The position numbers and the translations under genes were made by a program. From Chloropicon primus (lineage: Eukaryota; Chlorophyta; Chloropicophyceae; Chloropicales; Chloropicaceae): 64,000 nt of DNA. Below, in pieces: positions 30,361 to 39,725 of this stretch. The stretch spans positions 1,240,001 through 1,304,000 of the forward strand of contig CP060754.1 in the NCBI GenBank assembly GCA_023205875.1. The letters are read 5' to 3'. Below the pieces are notes generated by a model. That model worked only from the letters and a program-made list of their open reading frames with translations, did no database searches and had not been told where the DNA came from. How positions within the stretch are numbered: position 1 is the first letter of the stretch; each line of letters opens with the position of its first letter.

Positions 30361-32517
30361 TCATTGCGATTGGCAAAGTTTCTCCAGCTCTTGCACAATC
30401 CTTTGGCTCAAGTGGGGGTAGGGGCACTGAGCTTCGCCCCCAAAAGGGCAAGGTTGTCCCTGAGCCGCTGCGAAGCAGTGGGGGACTCGTTGGATACAGT
30501 GGGGGGCCCTTCCCCCGAACAAGTCCTTCACCTTGGACCAAACGTTGTCGCATTGAGCGAGCTCTGACGCTGACAGGTGTGGGAGAGGGCAGCCCTTGCC
30601 ACATCTCCTGCCATCTGCCCAAGTCTTGCAGTGCCTCACCTGCTTCTTGTCGAAGAAGCGCTTCTTTTCTACCCAGGGCGGGAACGTTCCCGGAATCTGG
30701 AGAAAGTTTTTGCCGATCTCACCAATCCACTGCGGGGGGACAAATTCGATATCTCTGCTCAGGAGCCCCCTCGGTTTGCCTATGTTGACAGAAGCGACCT
30801 TGTTTTCCCCACCACCTTCTCCCCTCTCCTCGCCGGCGGATAAGCACACAACCCTCCTGACTTCCCCCCTTCTGTGGGACAGGACGTAGAACCCCTCCTT
30901 CCTCAACCCCGTGACGTGCTTTAATATACAACCAAAATTTTGTGCACCCACCTCCGGGCTGAAGGTGAACCCCTTGCAAGCGTGGACGGTGCCCCGATTC
31001 ATTCTCTCCGTCTGCGCCACTCTCTCCGTCTCCGCGTCGACCTTTGCGAGGAGGAGGTGGGCGTTAGGGTGCAAGAACAGCTCCCACCACCACCTCATCA
31101 TTTCTTGAACGGTGTAATCCTCGTAGTTCTCGTGCAGGGAGTACTCCAATTTTGCTGCTGGGAAAGCGTACTTGCTGCCTTGGGAGCCTCCCAGGAGCCC
31201 AAGGTACGAGTATCGAACCAAGAGTCGGACACTCCCGTACGTCCAAATGCTGTAAAACAGATTGGACCCTTCTTTCAGCAGCTTCTCGTTCATCACCTGT
31301 GCGGCTTTCGCGGTGCGCGGGCAGCCAGACTCCTCCCCGAACAAGGCCACGCTTTTGTGCCTCCCAATCTGCTTTGAGTGACTCCTCATGACACAGTTTC
31401 GCACGCCCTCCTCCCCTACTTTGGTCAGCATTTCCTTGGCAGAGACTTTGTACTCTGGAAGTGGGTCGCTGACATACACGATCCGCTTGTCTTGATCTTG
31501 TGACACCTTCACAGGAACTTCCCATCGCGCCTCCGCATTCTCGGGAACAAGGGACAGCAAAGAGGTCAATGCTTCACTAGTTATCGCGACAGCGGCGTCG
31601 TGCTCTATGCAAAGCTCTTTGGCCAGCGCATCGTTCTCTATGGGTCCTACACAGGTCTCTCTAGCGGCGTTGTCCTTCAGGTCCGGCCCTACAATGTTGC
31701 CATCGGGGAGGTAATCCTGCAGCCTGTCGCTCTCCAAGATCCGGAGAGCACCCAAACTGCAGACGGCGCGCTCGTGTGAAAGCAAACCTTCTGTATCATT
31801 CCCAGACTCTCGGTGGTTTTCCAGCGCAATCACACCATCGACGGAGCAGCTCTTCGGCATCTTCCGAATCTCCTTCGACCTCTTCGAAACATAAGCTCTG
31901 AAGACCTCCAGCGCTCCCGCAGAGAACTGCTGGTACCGTTCCTGGTACTGGGCAGCTAGATTCTGGAAGAATGCTGCACGCTCTCCCGCTTCCTTCGCGG
32001 CTCTCTCACCGCAGTAGTTCACTCTTTCCTGGTCCGCGGGTGATAGGTCCCAGTACTTGGCTGCGTTCTCGACGTAAAATCTGTGGTCCGCAGCGCATAA
32101 CGACGAGTAGGGCAACTTGTACGAGACGACCTTGCCATGAGACTTGAAGCTCCTTGTCCGAGTTCGAACTCCTCCTCTTGTCTTCCCGTTCGACTTGGAA
32201 ACTTCCCTGCGCTCCGCGTGAGGGGAGCAGCTCGCATTCCGCTTGCCATCATCGCCCGCGGACCTCGGGCTTTCCCTTCCTGGGCAGGGTGTCTGGGGAC
32301 CCAAACACTGATCGGTTTGCTGCCCAGTGGGCTCATTGGGATCTGCCTCAGCCTTCCTGCACCGTTTCGCGGCGGAGGTGCGCTCCGAGCATTCGTCCAA
32401 CGGAGCTCCACATTTTCGAAGAGATCCAGGAAACTCCTTCCCCTCCCGCCGCCGCCGCTCGACATGTCCCGACTCAGCGGCGTCCATGTTCTCTGCACGG
32501 CCCGCCTCCCCCATCAT
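30361..32517 (-). CDS. Little elongation complex subunit 2-like (NARG2_C domain) with CCCH zinc fingers
   Basis: The protein has 718 residues. The N-terminal 130 residues are charged and disordered, followed by a helical part with SSLCAADHRFY...KYWDLSPADQERV. The region at about 420-590 (LFYSIWTYGSVRLLVR, KLEYSLHENYEDYTVQEMMRWW, ILKHVTGLRKEGFYVLSHRRG) resembles the C-terminal domain of NARG2/ICE2, the complex that promotes Pol II transcription of small nuclear RNAs. After it come Cys/His clusters CKTWADGRRCGKGCPLPH and, 40 residues on, CPFGGEAQCPYPH, which look like paired CCCH fingers not found in animal ICE2. Begins with two ATGs in tandem. One exon. The domain call rests on memory of the family pattern. 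Confidence 0.65.
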   Translation of the reverse strand: MMGEAGRAENMDAAESGHVERRRREGKEFPGSLRKCGAPLDECSERTSAAKRCRKAEADPNEPTGQQTDQCLGPQTPCPGRESPRSAGDDGKRNASCSPHAERREVSKSNGKTRGGVRTRTRSFKSHGKVVSYKLPYSSLCAADHRFYVENAAKYWDLSPADQERVNYCGERAAKEAGERAAFFQNLAAQYQERYQQFSAGALEVFRAYVSKRSKEIRKMPKSCSVDGVIALENHRESGNDTEGLLSHERAVCSLGALRILESDRLQDYLPDGNIVGPDLKDNAARETCVGPIENDALAKELCIEHDAAVAITSEALTSLLSLVPENAEARWEVPVKVSQDQDKRIVYVSDPLPEYKVSAKEMLTKVGEEGVRNCVMRSHSKQIGRHKSVALFGEESGCPRTAKAAQVMNEKLLKEGSNLFYSIWTYGSVRLLVRYSYLGLLGGSQGSKYAFPAAKLEYSLHENYEDYTVQEMMRWWWELFLHPNAHLLLAKVDAETERVAQTERMNRGTVHACKGFTFSPEVGAQNFGCILKHVTGLRKEGFYVLSHRRGEVRRVVCLSAGEERGEGGGENKVASVNIGKPRGLLSRDIEFVPPQWIGEIGKNFLQIPGTFPPWVEKKRFFDKKQVRHCKTWADGRRCGKGCPLPHLSASELAQCDNVWSKVKDLFGGRAPHCIQRVPHCFAAAQGQPCPFGGEAQCPYPHLSQRIVQELEKLCQSQ

Positions 32518-32833
32518 CGATGGATTGATCTACGGCACCAACAAAGCCTCCGCCTCCAGGGGGGACAATGGAGGGAAGATGAGATGAGTCCTGGGATCAA
32601 GTGCTTGATGTGTTTGGCTTGACGCCTGCCTATCAAGCAAAGCAGTCTGAAGATCTCAGCTTCAATTTTGAGTGCGTCGAAGACCATCGGGATAGCGCTC
32701 TGAGGGTCTCCCTGAGAGAAGGGAAAAAGCAAAAGGCAGGATGATGGATGATGACGATGATCGTGCAGTCTAGAGAAGGGAGTGAAACCCTTACTTGGGG
32801 ATAATCATAATATTTTTGTTACGCAAATGGATC
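32518..32833. other. Intergenic region
   Basis: 316 nt between two genes on the minus strand. A 72-codon open frame on that strand (32732-32514) reads IPMVFDALKIEAEIFRLLC and could be a 5' exon or leader of the ICE2-like gene, but it is in another phase and no splice pair is clear. Confidence 0.35.
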
Positions 32834-34156
32834 TCACAACCGGCTCGTCGTCTTGCCCTTCCCCGCGTGGTGCTTCTGAAGGAGCTCCAAGACGGCGGTC
32901 TTATTGTACTCCTTGGCAAGGCTGAAGGCGTCATAGCCCTGTTCATTTTTGATGGAAGTCTTCGCCCCGGCGCTCAGCATGATCTCCACAACCTTGGTGT
33001 TTCCGAACCTCACGGCGTCGTGCAAAGGGGTGTCTCCGTTGTAGTCCTGGAGATCCTTCTCCAAACCGCACTCGTGGATCAAGTAGCACACGGTTCCCTC
33101 GTGTCCCCAGAAGGCAGCCTTGTGCAACGCGGAGCGTCCGGAGGACTTCTCCAAGTCGTGCACGTCTGCGTCCTTGGCAATCTTCTTCAACACATCGACG
33201 GCGTGGCCGTGCATGGCGGCCTCTCTGAACTCGGCGCTCGCGGCGTCCCTGGGAGCGGCGGGCTGGGCGCTTGCGGCCTTGTTGAGGTGAGGGCAAGCAG
33301 CCTCCGGGCATCCGAGGGAAAGGAGCCTGGAGAACGCATCAGCAAAGTCTTGGAAGAAAGCCTCCTGGTCCTTGGCGTAAAGCTCCACGTGCTGCTTGTA
33401 GGCAGGGTCCTCAATGAGAGCGATGTCAGTGGGGAGCATCATCAGCTCTCCGGACTCGGCGTCCTCGTACTGCATGGGTCCGTCCCACTTTCTTGGCTGC
33501 CAGGTCAAGTTCAAGAGGTTCTTGAAGTACTCGTTGTCGAACTTGAGAGGGTTGGTGGTCCACTTGCCGTCGAAGCCCGATCTCACGATGTGGCAGCGTC
33601 CCAAGGTATGGGCACCGCACAAAGCGACGGTCTCCTTGTCGTTGAAGCCCATGCGGGAGAAGACATCGCGGACGTGGCTGGCGCCCTGGGCCGCATCAGG
33701 CAAGCGTCCGTTCTCCGGGGTCTGCGTTCCCGCTGGGGCATCCACACGGCCGAACGAGTGCTTCACATCAGGTCCGTTCGTAAAGCCCACGGCCAGACTT
33801 CCGGCAAGGGTCCACAAATCAGCATAACTGACGTTCGGGTTCCTCTTCTTCACCTCGTGCAACATGTCGTGAATGATGTAGAGTCCGGCGTTCGCTGGAT
33901 CGCTGTGCTCCGGCTCGAAGCGCATCAAACTTCCGTTGCTTCCCCCGGTCCCATCGGTCTTGTCAAAGGTACCCGCCGAGTGCCAGGCGACTCTGACGGC
34001 CATGGGGCAAGCGTTGGCCTTGCGGTTGATGAGAGCCGCGCGTATCTCGGACTTCAAGGCGTCCTTGTTGATGCCAGGGTCGACCGCCTGGTGTCCCTTG
34101 TCTCCCTCAGGGTTCACCATCGTGGCTCCTCCCTCATACTTTGCTTGGTTCGCCAT
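32834..34156 (-). CDS. Class I haem peroxidase fused to ankyrin repeats, copy 1
   Basis: The protein has 440 residues. The N-terminal two thirds is a plant-type class I (ascorbate or cytochrome c) peroxidase: distal site RVAWHSAGTF, proximal haem-ligand site VALCGAHTLGRCH, and the structural segment DLWTLAGSLAVGF. After the sequence CPHLNKAAS come ankyrin repeats (SALHKAAFWGHEGTVCYLI, TPLHDAVRFGNTKVVEIML). It should reduce hydrogen peroxide; the ankyrin part suggests protein anchoring. No organelle signal is clear. The start is the ATG shared in position with copy 2. Copies differ only in the first few residues and after SAGA near the C-terminus; here the tail is extended and basic (GKGKTTSRL). 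Confidence 0.92.
   Translation of the reverse strand: MANQAKYEGGATMVNPEGDKGHQAVDPGINKDALKSEIRAALINRKANACPMAVRVAWHSAGTFDKTDGTGGSNGSLMRFEPEHSDPANAGLYIIHDMLHEVKKRNPNVSYADLWTLAGSLAVGFTNGPDVKHSFGRVDAPAGTQTPENGRLPDAAQGASHVRDVFSRMGFNDKETVALCGAHTLGRCHIVRSGFDGKWTTNPLKFDNEYFKNLLNLTWQPRKWDGPMQYEDAESGELMMLPTDIALIEDPAYKQHVELYAKDQEAFFQDFADAFSRLLSLGCPEAACPHLNKAASAQPAAPRDAASAEFREAAMHGHAVDVLKKIAKDADVHDLEKSSGRSALHKAAFWGHEGTVCYLIHECGLEKDLQDYNGDTPLHDAVRFGNTKVVEIMLSAGAKTSIKNEQGYDAFSLAKEYNKTAVLELLQKHHAGKGKTTSRL
32963..34141 (-). repeat. Near-identical tandem segment, copy 1 (partner 34551-35729)
   Basis: About 1,180 bp match the second peroxidase gene at a constant offset of 1,588. I found one difference (33029 versus 34617). 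Outside the block the coding sequences differ at many positions within tens of bases. Confidence 0.9.
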
Positions 34157-34457
34157 ACTTTCGCCTGCCTCCTTCGCCGTCTGCACGTTTTCGCTGTTCT
34201 TCTGCTGCGGTGGATTCCAGCTGGACGTCGTCTTTGTGTTTGTCTTCCCCCTGGAGGGAAGGGACCGAGGAGGATCGATTGGATGGATGGATGGCAAAGA
34301 GGTTCAAGGACGAGGGGCACAAGAGCAATGGGGTGGCGTGACAATCTCTTGAAAGCCAACAACGCTTTTGGATGTTATTAAATACCTACAAAACGAACGA
34401 AAGGGTACTGCGTTTATCCATGCATAAGATATGTTGCGAGGTGTTGCGAGCTAACGC
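34157..34457. promoter_or_regulatory. Spacer between the two peroxidase genes
   Basis: 301 nt hold the 5' leader of copy 1 and the 3' end of copy 2. A GGAT run lies at about 34273-34292. The spacer resembles the leader of copy 2 little, so the duplication does not extend here. Confidence 0.5.
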
Positions 34458-35747
34458 TTACTTCTGAAGGAGCTCCAAGACAGCGGTCTTGTTGTACTCC
34501 TTGGCAAGGCTGATGCAATCATGTCCGTCGGCGTTCTTGATGTTCTTGTTCGCCCCGGCGCTCAGCATGATCTCCACAACCTTGGTGTTTCCGAACCTCA
34601 CGGCGTCGTGCAAAGGAGTGTCTCCGTTGTAGTCCTGGAGATCCTTCTCCAAACCGCACTCGTGGATCAAGTAGCACACGGTTCCCTCGTGTCCCCAGAA
34701 GGCAGCCTTGTGCAACGCGGAGCGTCCGGAGGACTTCTCCAAGTCGTGCACGTCTGCGTCCTTGGCAATCTTCTTCAACACATCGACGGCGTGGCCGTGC
34801 ATGGCGGCCTCTCTGAACTCGGCGCTCGCGGCGTCCCTGGGAGCGGCGGGCTGGGCGCTTGCGGCCTTGTTGAGGTGAGGGCAAGCAGCCTCCGGGCATC
34901 CGAGGGAAAGGAGCCTGGAGAACGCATCAGCAAAGTCTTGGAAGAAAGCCTCCTGGTCCTTGGCGTAAAGCTCCACGTGCTGCTTGTAGGCAGGGTCCTC
35001 AATGAGAGCGATGTCAGTGGGGAGCATCATCAGCTCTCCGGACTCGGCGTCCTCGTACTGCATGGGTCCGTCCCACTTTCTTGGCTGCCAGGTCAAGTTC
35101 AAGAGGTTCTTGAAGTACTCGTTGTCGAACTTGAGAGGGTTGGTGGTCCACTTGCCGTCGAAGCCCGATCTCACGATGTGGCAGCGTCCCAAGGTATGGG
35201 CACCGCACAAAGCGACGGTCTCCTTGTCGTTGAAGCCCATGCGGGAGAAGACATCGCGGACGTGGCTGGCGCCCTGGGCCGCATCAGGCAAGCGTCCGTT
35301 CTCCGGGGTCTGCGTTCCCGCTGGGGCATCCACACGGCCGAACGAGTGCTTCACATCAGGTCCGTTCGTAAAGCCCACGGCCAGACTTCCGGCAAGGGTC
35401 CACAAATCAGCATAACTGACGTTCGGGTTCCTCTTCTTCACCTCGTGCAACATGTCGTGAATGATGTAGAGTCCGGCGTTCGCTGGATCGCTGTGCTCCG
35501 GCTCGAAGCGCATCAAACTTCCGTTGCTTCCCCCGGTCCCATCGGTCTTGTCAAAGGTACCCGCCGAGTGCCAGGCGACTCTGACGGCCATGGGGCAAGC
35601 GTTGGCCTTGCGGTTGATGAGAGCCGCGCGTATCTCGGACTTCAAGGCGTCCTTGTTGATGCCAGGGTCGACCGCCTGGTGTCCCTTGTCTCCCTCAGGG
35701 TTCACCATCGTGGCTCCTCCCTCATACTTGGATTCGTGTGGCGCCAT
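34458..35747 (-). CDS. Class I haem peroxidase fused to ankyrin repeats, copy 2
   Basis: 429 residues, the upstream tandem copy. Peroxidase and ankyrin motifs are as in copy 1, with the same distal WHSAGTF and proximal GAHTLGRCH residues, so both copies look catalytically intact. It starts MAPHESKYEGG and ends at LELLQK without the extra basic tail of copy 1; the last ankyrin unit reads NIKNADGHDCISL instead of SIKNEQGYDAFSL. The sharp change from identity to clear divergence at both ends points to gene conversion between older paralogues rather than a very young whole-gene copy. Confidence 0.92.
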   Translation of the reverse strand: MAPHESKYEGGATMVNPEGDKGHQAVDPGINKDALKSEIRAALINRKANACPMAVRVAWHSAGTFDKTDGTGGSNGSLMRFEPEHSDPANAGLYIIHDMLHEVKKRNPNVSYADLWTLAGSLAVGFTNGPDVKHSFGRVDAPAGTQTPENGRLPDAAQGASHVRDVFSRMGFNDKETVALCGAHTLGRCHIVRSGFDGKWTTNPLKFDNEYFKNLLNLTWQPRKWDGPMQYEDAESGELMMLPTDIALIEDPAYKQHVELYAKDQEAFFQDFADAFSRLLSLGCPEAACPHLNKAASAQPAAPRDAASAEFREAAMHGHAVDVLKKIAKDADVHDLEKSSGRSALHKAAFWGHEGTVCYLIHECGLEKDLQDYNGDTPLHDAVRFGNTKVVEIMLSAGANKNIKNADGHDCISLAKEYNKTAVLELLQK

Positions 35748-36026
35748 CTTTGTCCTTGGTTTCGTGTCCAACTCCAACTCTTGTGTGTGCTCTTGTGTCG
35801 TTTGGGTTGATGTTGGCGGTGTTGCTCGAAGTCGGCGCCGAGGTGTCGTGTTCTTTGTCTTGTCGAACGTGTTGCCAACCCTAAAGGCACCGACACGTAA
35901 TCTTAATCCTAATCTTATTTCAGTGGCGTACAATGGAAAAATCAAATTGGTGCGGCAAGTAGTCTAAAATGTAAGGATACAGGGAGGAAGGACGAGAACA
36001 GGAGAAACCTTGTGTCCTTCCTTGCT

Positions 36027-38154
36027 TTAGAACAGGTCGAAGACGACCAAGGTCATGATAGTGTAGGACACGGGGAGGAAGATGATACAAAAGTAATCCA
36101 AGTGGTTTGCCAGCAACTTCTCGATGTTCTCCAAAGTCATGGCTCGCCTCAGGAGGCTGACTTTGGAGGAGGCTTCGACCTTCTCCGAACCCTCTTGCTG
36201 CGCAGGGAGGGGGGAGACAGAGATCGAGCCCCTGAATTTTCTGACAACCTCTTCCCTCATCGCCGTTCTCCGTTGGAGCACGAACACGACGACAGACTCC
36301 ACTGTGGCAAAGGATGCGAAGAACGTGCTGCCGATTATGAAAATCGAGAGTGGGGTGAGGTATCCAGTCTCTGGCAGGTTGTCGTTCATGATCAGCTGGA
36401 ACACGTTGAGGGCCAGAATGATGGTCAGGGACAAGGTGGCCCTGTCATTCAGGTCTTGCGGGGGCAGGAAGAATGACACCCAGCTCATGATCGTCAAGAG
36501 GGCGACCACGAGGGTGAAATTGAGCATGTAATAGGACGTGACACGCTCGACGACGATTGTGGCTGTCACGGTCGACTCGTACTCCACCCCCGGCATGTAG
36601 GAATCCCCAAACAGGCGCTCGATCTGCTTCTCGACCCTCTTCCACACCGAGCTCCCGGCCGCCTTGAGCAAGTTCGTGGACTCGTACGTTCTCATGCTCA
36701 TCTTCTCCGTGGCGGACACCCCGTGCAGTCTCCACCCGGATATCGCGTCGTGGCCAGACTCCGAAGTCATTGCCATCGTGCTGAGGGCGGTGACAGGGAA
36801 GAACTTGAAGTTGTCGTACAGCGTGTCCGTCGTAGATGCCGCAGAAGGCTTCAAGCTGAATTCGATCAGAAGGTCCTGCCAGTCCCTTGGAAACTTCTTG
36901 AAGCTCATCGGTGTGCTGAACAACCCCCTTGCGTGGATGGTGTAGAAAGCGCTCTTGTAACCTCCCAGGAAAACAAGGCTCTTCTTGCTAATCTCGAGCT
37001 CCCTTGCGTTTTTGAACACTGGCTCGGGCCTCCAAACCCACCGGCACTCCCCTTGGTCGATGTCCTCGTCCTCGGCCAAGCAGTCGCTCCACATGTTCTG
37101 GTCTGTCCAAGCAAAAGATAGGGTGAACGCGGCCTGGAACGTGAAGTCCTTCTCGTTGATGTCGTAAACATCGTCGATTTGTATGTTCGCTTCCACCGTG
37201 CTCTGCACGGTGAGGTTGGAGCCACGGTCGACCGTGTACGGCACCGTCTTCCCGGAGAAGATCAGGTAGTCCCTGCAAGACAGGAAGGAAAGGAAAAGAA
37301 GAGGCGAGGCTCGGGCTCGTCAGTCTATATAATTTTTTCTTGTGGGGAATCAGAGCCGCATCATCGCAAGAGAACACCACCCACCTCGCCTTGAGCAGGT
37401 CGTTGTAAAACGAAATTGGGAAACCCATGTACTCCGCTTGAGACTCAGTCAGATCACTGAACATCTGGCCCATGAATCCTGCGTCTGTCATCTTTTGCAA
37501 CAGTCCCGGCTCCACCATGACAGAATCCCTGAAGAAGTTCAGGAGCTCAAGAGTGTCGGCCCTATACGGGTGCTTGCACTTTCTCTTCACCTCGTAGTCC
37601 ATCTGGCTCAAGAATTCTTGTGTCACGGACCCCGCGTCAACTTCAGTCAAGAGGCTGCAGAGTTCATAGCTGAAGATCCCACCCGTTTGCTCCTCCAGAG
37701 GGACCGCGAAGCCCTTGTGGTAGCAGGACGACGTAAGGTCCGTGAAACAGCTGTTTACGAACGAGTCATCGGGCGTCGCGTCGAACATGTTCCCAGCGCA
37801 CAGGCAGAAGCCGCGCCAGTGCCTCCTCTGCTTGTACTTGTTCTTGAAGTCGTTCACCTCGTTCCTCTCGTCTTGGAGCGCGGCATCTGCCAGGGCTTTC
37901 ATCTCTTCTGGAGACAACTTTCCCCCGCCTTTGTTCCCGGGGCCACCGCCAGTTCCCCCCGATGACGCGCCATTGCCCGTTCCCGATCCCCCGTTCTTGT
38001 TCCCGTTCGAGGAGGACCCTGAATCACCACCGTTAGCCGATTGCTGTGAGCCCCCTCCTTGCTGAGGCTGCGCCAGGCTCCTGTACTGGGCGGCTTGGAG
38101 GGCAAGGACGAGCACCACCAGCGCTCCAATGCGAAAACGTCGTGCCACCGCCAT
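36027..38154 (-). CDS. Pentameric ligand-gated ion channel homologue with N-terminal Cys-rich extension, two exons
   Basis: Exons 38154-37385 and 37272-36027, split inside an Arg codon, give 671 residues. Signal peptide (ALVVLVLALQAA), a Gly/Ser/Asn-rich linker to about residue 80, then a Cys-containing domain (about 110-255) with no family I know. The ligand-binding domain follows (WRPEPVFKNA; FPRDWQD in place of the classical Cys-loop FPxDxQ). Next come the membrane segments: M1 YYMLNFTLVVALLTIMSWVS, M2-M3 from RATLSLTIILALNVFQ to FATVESVVVFVL, and M4 at the extreme C-terminus. The order and Pro in FPRD mark the nicotinic/GABA receptor superfamily. Ligand and ion selectivity unknown. Intron 112 nt. 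Confidence 0.82.
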
Positions 38155-38594
38155 CGCGTCCCAACAACAAGGGGCAGGCAGAGAGCAAGGAGAGAGCAAG
38201 GAGAGAGCAAGGCGATTGAGCGTGCGTGCGCGTGCGTGGTGTGTGTTTGGAAGGTTGGAAGGTGAGTGAGGAGAGGAAGACAAACTTCCATTCGTAATTA
38301 CAATTCTTCCCTTTCACTCGGCTTCTCCAAGCCTTGAGTATAGTTCCACATCCTGACATGAAGACAGTCAAGCACCTGATGGTGGGGTTTCCTTAAGGCA
38401 ATTCCTCTTGGACTGGGTCAAAGAAGAAGACGAAATATCGTGGGCCTCGTTCCTCCACCAAGGGGTAAGAACGCCCCTTTGTTGTTCTAATTAGTACAAC
38501 TACGTTCTACCCCTCGCGCCAAATACTCCTTGCCTTTGGATGGAATTAGTCAAGGCCAGTGCAAACGAAGAAAGGAAGACTCAGACTCTCTCCC

Positions 38595-38644
<50 letters not shown>

Positions 38645-39252
38645 CGTCTCGTCTCGTTCTCCCAATTCTAGCGAGAGGACCAGGGAAGAGGGTGCAGTGT
38701 CTTTCTCGAGGGGTAGAACAAAGTTTCGGTGACCGAGGGTCTTCGTGTGTTGAGCGCAACGCTGGAAGGAAAGGGGAACGGAGAGCTCCCGGCTTCTTGC
38801 GTCTCTTAATTCCAAACGAATACGAATACGCAAAGGAAGGACCTTTGTTCCTTCTTGAATAGGCAAAGCCGCCGTGCGTGGGGCCGCTCGATTTGGACGT
38901 CGCGAAGACCAAGAAACTTTTGCCTTTTGGGGACGGTGACCAACGAGGGGACTAACCGAACACGTTGTATAGTTTTTGCAAGAGGTCGAAGGACTTTGCA
39001 CAAATACACACACCACGTGAGAGAGCGCGCACACACAACAAGGTGAGTCGGGCATTGGTGTCTCGTTCTTGAGGGACAAGCTCATTGCCGGGACAGAGGT
39101 CGTCGTCGCCTGCAGCTTTCTTTCTCCCGCACGCACAACTTGTGCAGACAAATACGGCAAGATTGGATCGTCCACGAGTCGGTAGTGCTGACTCCTTGCG
39201 GATTTGTCCACCCCTTTGCTTGCTTGCTTCCTCGTCGTTTTCCAAGGCAAAG
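38155..39252. promoter_or_regulatory. Divergent intergenic region with CT tract
   Basis: 1,098 nt between the channel gene and a small coiled-coil gene. It holds a CT run at about 38605-38642 and no coding region I can support, although several short frames exist. Confidence 0.55.
38605..38642 (+). repeat. CT dinucleotide repeat
   Basis: About 19 CT units, preceded by shorter CT and CCCT blocks from 38585. Confidence 0.9.
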
Positions 39253-39528
39253 ATGGCGTATAACTTGTATCAGGTGCAGATGGCACAGGCGTGGACTGAG
39301 AGGGTAAAGAAAGAGAACGCCATGGCAGAGAGATTTTGGGCCACGAGGAAGTCCGACGACCTCATGTCCGAAGTTAGCGTGAGAACAAACGCGACTTCGA
39401 GGAGTACGGACACCACGGTTCTCAAGGCCAGGCTCGAGGCCTTGGAGAGCGAACTCGCTAGGGAGAGAGATTATAGGAAGAAGGTCGAGAGTGACTTGAA
39501 GGTGTTAAAAGGGATAACGGAGGAATGA
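39253..39528 (+). CDS. Small coiled-coil protein
   Basis: The protein has 91 residues. An aromatic/Gln N-terminus (MAYNLYQVQMAQAWTERV) is followed by a Ser/Thr patch and a C-terminal heptad coil (LKARLEALESELARERDYRKKVESDL). No family recognised. A TGTAA lies at 39584, 56 nt past the stop, and the gene converges on EF-Tu. The codon choice and start context look genuine; small axonemal or vesicle proteins have such a shape, but that is speculation. Confidence 0.65.
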   Translation: MAYNLYQVQMAQAWTERVKKENAMAERFWATRKSDDLMSEVSVRTNATSRSTDTTVLKARLEALESELARERDYRKKVESDLKVLKGITEE

Positions 39529-39725
39529 CGACAAGGGCATGCATGTGATGACCTGTAGAGAGGGTTTCTGGGTCTCGACTGATTGTAACGATAAAACGCT
39601 TTCCTGTCCGTAGAGCTACAAACACATTTATGAATCCAACCAGCCAACCCACCCATCGAGGCGCTCTCCTTCTTCGGAACAGTCGTGGAGGTGTAAAGAA
39701 AAGATATACTAAAACTCGTCTGGAC

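Noticed and set aside
32795-35810. Long forward frames (528 and 429 codons) over both peroxidase genes
   Set aside because: They mirror the peroxidase-ankyrin coding sequence on the other strand; their near identity to each other only reflects the duplicated genes.
38546-39286. A 246-codon reverse frame covering the CT repeat and small coiled-coil gene start
   Set aside because: It consists largely of dinucleotide-repeat translation (Arg-Glu runs) and has no conserved-looking part.
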